Assembly (NCBI RefSeq): GCF_900168055.1 | Contig: NZ_FUYS01000006.1 | Coordinates: forward strand, 214,109-278,108 | Direction of reading: 5' to 3' | Length of the DNA: 64,000 nt | DNA from: Parapedobacter luteus | Lineage (GTDB): Bacteria > Bacteroidota > Bacteroidia > Sphingobacteriales > Sphingobacteriaceae | Shown: positions 60,893 through 64,000 of the stretch, one piece after another | Layout of the letters: each line of letters starts with the position of its first letter | How positions within the stretch are numbered: position 1 is the stretch's first letter | The notes under the pieces: model-generated | Seen by the model: the letters and a program-made list of their open reading frames with translations, nothing else | What the model was told of the DNA's origin: nothing | Databases searched by the model: none | Program-made: the position numbers and the translations under genes

Positions 60893-61528
60893 TTACCGCT
60901 TACGCAACAGAAACAACCCGTCGCGAATGGGAAGAATCAGTTTATCTACACGTTCATCGGCTGCAAGCCGTTCGTTCAGTGAAACAAATTGCTGGGTTTG
61001 GGGATCGCCGGCATCCATCACCACTTTCCCCTTCCAAAGTACGTTGTCAATCAAAATCAAGCCGCCCTTACGGCTTTTTTCGAGTGCAAGCTCATAATAC
61101 AGGTGATTGTTTTTCTTATCGGCATCGATAAAAACGAAATCAAAAAGGCCTGACAACTCGGGGATAACGGCGGCGGCATCGCCAATGTGGTAATGAATAG
61201 CATCGTGCCATTGGGATTGCTCAAAATACCCACGGACACGGGCTTCCAGCTCTGCGTTATGGTCGATGGTGTGGATTTCGCCCCCCGGCGCAAGGCCTTC
61301 CGCAAGACACAACGTCGCATAGCCGGTGAACGTGCCCACCTCCAGCACATAACGGGGTGCGACCAGCTTACTCAGCAGCGCGAGGAACCTCCCTTGATAA
61401 TGGCCCGACAGCATGTGAGGCCTCGTTTCCTTGAGGTAGGTCTCCCGGTTGATGCGCTGCAATAAAGCAGGCTCAGCATCACACGTCCGCTCCAGATAGC
61501 TCGTCAATATGTCATCGAACATATCCAT
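60893..61528 (-). CDS. Class I SAM-dependent O-methyltransferase (cation-dependent type)
   Basis: The 211-residue enzyme has VLEVGTFTGYATLCLAEGL (SAM site), EIHTIDHNAELEA, FDFVFIDADKKNNHLYYE (metal-binding Asp residues) and GGLILIDNVLWKGKV, the pattern of caffeoyl-CoA O-methyltransferase-like proteins. The physiological substrate is unknown. Start MDMFDDIL at 61528 is preferred; an earlier ATG at 61567 adds 13 residues. Confidence 0.92.
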   Translation of the reverse strand: MDMFDDILTSYLERTCDAEPALLQRINRETYLKETRPHMLSGHYQGRFLALLSKLVAPRYVLEVGTFTGYATLCLAEGLAPGGEIHTIDHNAELEARVRGYFEQSQWHDAIHYHIGDAAAVIPELSGLFDFVFIDADKKNNHLYYELALEKSRKGGLILIDNVLWKGKVVMDAGDPQTQQFVSLNERLAADERVDKLILPIRDGLFLLRKR

Positions 61529-61588
61529 CGTAACCGCAAAGTAAGCAAACTTAACACAATTTAACAACGATAACGATGTAACGTTTCG

Positions 61589-61596
61589 TAAGTTTG
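61589..61596 (+). promoter_or_regulatory. Putative -7 element TAAGTTTG before the DUF5686-type gene
   Basis: TAAGTTTG followed by GACGTCAG lies 28 nt upstream of the ATG at 61625 and matches TAnnTTTG. A -33 element is not evident. Confidence 0.45.
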
Positions 61597-61624
61597 GACG
61601 TCAGAATCATAACCGATCACCTAT

Positions 61625-64000
61625 ATGGATTGCCGTATCATGCTGAAAATCATCGCCGTCACCACCATCTTCACCTATTGCTTTATTTTACCCGCCCATA
61701 CCCAAACGTATCCATTGAGCGGGCAGGTCAGGGATGAACACGGCCAGCCGGTACCCTTTGCCAGCATTTATAAAGCGAACACCACCACCGGTACATCGGC
61801 TAACAGCGAAGGAGTGTTCAAGCTTCAGCTGCCGTCCGGTGAGCACACATTGCTCATTCGGGCCGTTGGTTACCGGCAGGCCGCCCAACAGGTGACGGTA
61901 CCCCGCGACACACACCTCACTGTTGCCTTGCACACCGAGGCTTACCTGCTGGACGAGGTGGTCATCGGCCATGGAGAAGATCCGGCTTATGCCATTATCC
62001 GGCAGGCTATCCGCAACCGCAAGAAGCACTTGAATGAGGCCTCACCTTACACTGCCAAGGTGTATATCAAAGGCGTGCAGCGCCTATTGCAGGCGCCGAA
62101 GAAATTCTTGGGGTTTGATGTCGATCAGGTGGCGCGGGAGATGGGGCTTGACTCCAACCGGACCGGCATTGTATACCTCTCAGAATCCGAATCCCGCATC
62201 ACCGTGCAGCCGCCGGATAAATTCCATGAGGAGATGATCAGCTCCAAATTTTCGGGCAACAACCAAGCGTTCAGCTTCAACCGGGCAGCCGACTTAAAGC
62301 TGAACTTTTACGAAAATCATCAGCCCATTATTGAAGGGCTGAGCGCACGGCCATTTGTATCGCCCATCGCTGACAACGCACTGAATTACTACCGCTATCG
62401 CCTGTCAGGGACCACGGAAGAAAACGGACTTACGATCAACAAAATACAGGTCATCCCCCGTCGCAAGGCGGAACCGCTCTATGCGGGCGACATTTACATC
62501 ATAGATGGCTCTTGGCGCATCTATGGGGTCAACCTCCAGCTCACGAAGGAATCGAGCGTCAATATCCTCGATACACTCAGCATCAGGCAGGAATTTATCC
62601 CGCTCGAAAACCAGCAATGGCAACCCTCAAGTATCCGCTTCGATTTCGTGGGTGGGTTGCTGGGCTTTCGCGTAGGCGGCTACTTCGCCGCGGTATACAG
62701 CGATTACAACCTGCAGCCCACCATCAAAAAGCGCCTTTTCAACGAAGCGTTGCGCATTACGGAGGGTGTCAATAAGCGGGACGCTGACTATTGGGCAGCA
62801 CACCGCCCCTTACTGCTTACGGAGGAGGAAGAGTTGGATTATGTCCGCAAAGACAGCATACAACGGCGGCGTGAATCAAAGGAATACCTCGACTCGGTGG
62901 ATAGACGGGCCAACCGGTTTAAACCTATGGGCTTTCTCGCGGGGGGGTATACTTACCGTAATCGTGCAGAACGCTGGCGCCTTTCGTTCGATGGCCTTGC
63001 CACGTCGCTGCTCTTCAACAGTGTGGAAGGGTTGGCACTCCATTATGGTGCTCAATATGTCAAGCAGGTAGACACCGTCCGCAACCGCAGCTTCACCCTA
63101 TACGGCAATGTCCGCTACGGCTTTGCCAACCAGCGCTTCAACGGCTATCTGGGCACGTCGTTTCCGTGGGGGAAAAGCACCTTTGGGCTCTATGGGGGCA
63201 GCACCGTGCAGGACCTGAACAACCGCGGCTCGCTGCCGCCACTATTTAACACCATCAGCACCACCTTCTTCGGCCGCAACTACATGAAAGTGTATGAGCG
63301 CGCCTTCGGCGGGGCCTCTTGGCAATATACGCTGCCTGCGAATGTGAAGTTGTCCGCTTCGGCGATATGGGAAAACCGCGTTTGGTTGCCCAACAGCACC
63401 GACTACACCTTCTGGGAGCGCAATAAACAGTACCTAACCTCAAACAATCCGTTTGTCCCCGCTGAAGACATACCACTATTTGACGAAAACCAGGCGTTTA
63501 AGGTCTCGTTGGGTGTCAGCTACGACTTTGGCACGCGGTACGAAACCTATCCGAACAGGCGGGTATACTTGCCATCCAAATGGCCCACGCTATCGCTAAA
63601 TTACACCAAGGCCATACCAGGGGTTTTCGGGGCCGACGCAGCTTATGACTTGCTGATAGCCCGGTTGTACAAAACACAAATTGCTATGGGGTTGTACGGC
63701 CAGCTGTCCGTCGACCTTATCGCCGGCACGTTTTTGAGCAGCAAACAACTGTACTACACGGATTACCGCCATTTCAACGGTACGCGTACGCTCATCAGCG
63801 ACCAGCAACTGAGTACGTTCCTGCTGCTGGATTATTACCAGCATAGCACAACGGAAAATTTCGCGGAGGCACATGGTGAGTACAATCTGTCTACGTTGTT
63901 GACCAGCAAGGTGCCCCTGCTCCGCAAACTCAAGCTACAGGAAATCATCGGGCTGCATTACCTTAACACCAAAGAGGTGTCCCATTATGGCGAAGCGCAC
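61625..64000 (+). CDS. DUF5686/carboxypeptidase-regulatory-like outer-membrane protein (truncated at window end)
   Basis: The first 792 codons are present with no stop before base 64000. There is a signal peptide (IIAVTTIFTYCFILPAHTQ), a regulatory-like beta-sandwich (YPLSGQVRDEHGQPVPFAS; about 30-115) and the DUF5686 junction PAYAIIRQAIRNRKKHLNEA. A long barrel-type region follows (MGFLAGGYTYRNRAERWRL; SFTLYGNVRYGFANQRF). It is probably an outer-membrane barrel of unknown role. MLK at 61640 is an alternative start. The C-terminus lies outside the window. Confidence 0.85.
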   Translation, partial: MDCRIMLKIIAVTTIFTYCFILPAHTQTYPLSGQVRDEHGQPVPFASIYKANTTTGTSANSEGVFKLQLPSGEHTLLIRAVGYRQAAQQVTVPRDTHLTVALHTEAYLLDEVVIGHGEDPAYAIIRQAIRNRKKHLNEASPYTAKVYIKGVQRLLQAPKKFLGFDVDQVAREMGLDSNRTGIVYLSESESRITVQPPDKFHEEMISSKFSGNNQAFSFNRAADLKLNFYENHQPIIEGLSARPFVSPIADNALNYYRYRLSGTTEENGLTINKIQVIPRRKAEPLYAGDIYIIDGSWRIYGVNLQLTKESSVNILDTLSIRQEFIPLENQQWQPSSIRFDFVGGLLGFRVGGYFAAVYSDYNLQPTIKKRLFNEALRITEGVNKRDADYWAAHRPLLLTEEEELDYVRKDSIQRRRESKEYLDSVDRRANRFKPMGFLAGGYTYRNRAERWRLSFDGLATSLLFNSVEGLALHYGAQYVKQVDTVRNRSFTLYGNVRYGFANQRFNGYLGTSFPWGKSTFGLYGGSTVQDLNNRGSLPPLFNTISTTFFGRNYMKVYERAFGGASWQYTLPANVKLSASAIWENRVWLPNSTDYTFWERNKQYLTSNNPFVPAEDIPLFDENQAFKVSLGVSYDFGTRYETYPNRRVYLPSKWPTLSLNYTKAIPGVFGADAAYDLLIARLYKTQIAMGLYGQLSVDLIAGTFLSSKQLYYTDYRHFNGTRTLISDQQLSTFLLLDYYQHSTTENFAEAHGEYNLSTLLTSKVPLLRKLKLQEIIGLHYLNTKEVSHYGEAH

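Overview
The window is a chromosomal segment of a Bacteroidota bacterium, most likely a Sphingobacteriaceae member (Parapedobacter/Olivibacter-like; genus uncertain). The evidence is the SusC/SusD pair with surface lipoproteins, the TAnnTTTG-type promoter elements, DUF3078/DUF2721/DUF4954/DUF5686 families, and an ahpC-thioredoxin-small-protein operon typical of the phylum. No transposase, integrase, phage gene or CRISPR array was found.

Layout. 1-3.1 kb: a truncated membrane-anchored protein, an Rrf2 regulator, a sugar-lactone oxidase overlapping an Anabaena-sensory-rhodopsin-transducer (ASRT) family gene, and a DUF2721 gene. 3.2-32.3 kb: a large surface polysaccharide (O-antigen/EPS) locus. 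It opens with a winged-helix regulator and a six-SLBB Wza-like exporter, followed by UDP-HexNAc dehydrogenase, rfbC, rfbD, gmd, fcl and a Wzm/Wzt ABC exporter. Next comes a visibly AT-richer variable block (about 13.1-30.4 kb) with eight GT2 and one GT4 glycosyltransferases, a CMP-sugar cassette (cytidylyltransferase, 2-hydroxyacid dehydrogenase, SDR, DUF115/GT42-like putative transferase), a Wzz-like protein, a Wzy/WaaL-like protein, an alpha/alpha-toroid protein of unknown role, and an oppositely oriented secreted beta-helix protein. It ends with a sugar epimerase/reductase and the initiating PNPT transferase. 32.4-32.7 kb: an 11-bp tandem repeat array with a short inverted arm. 32.8-36.9 kb: glmS and a DUF4954 gene. 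37.2-50.0 kb: a polysaccharide utilisation locus (PUL) aimed at an uronic-acid-containing, apparently unsulfated glycan: SusC, SusD, two surface lipoproteins, a PL8-PL38-type fusion lyase, GH88, and a heparinase II/III-like lyase, closed by a hairpin terminator. 50.0-51.6 kb: tRNA-Arg(CCT), ahpC, thioredoxin and a small partner. 51.9-56.4 kb: a secreted PIG-L deacetylase, two tiny membrane proteins and a sodium:solute symporter. 56.4-61.5 kb (minus strand): amidase, DUF3078 protein, carboxypeptidase-regulatory-domain protein, two LysM-glucosaminidase paralogues and an O-methyltransferase. 61.6-64 kb: a truncated DUF5686-type outer-membrane protein.

Most noteworthy are: (i) a dispersed hairpin element at three sites with a fixed 29-nt loop and compensatory changes in its stem; (ii) the CMP-sugar/DUF115 cassette, which has an activating enzyme and a GT42-like candidate transferase but no known nonulosonate synthase; (iii) the PL8-PL38-like fusion; (iv) the helically phased 11-bp repeat array; (v) a 39-codon membrane ORF translationally coupled to the symporter; (vi) near-identical promoter and start-of-transcript sequences at three points of the polysaccharide locus. 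All assignments come from reading the sequence by eye; no database search was run.
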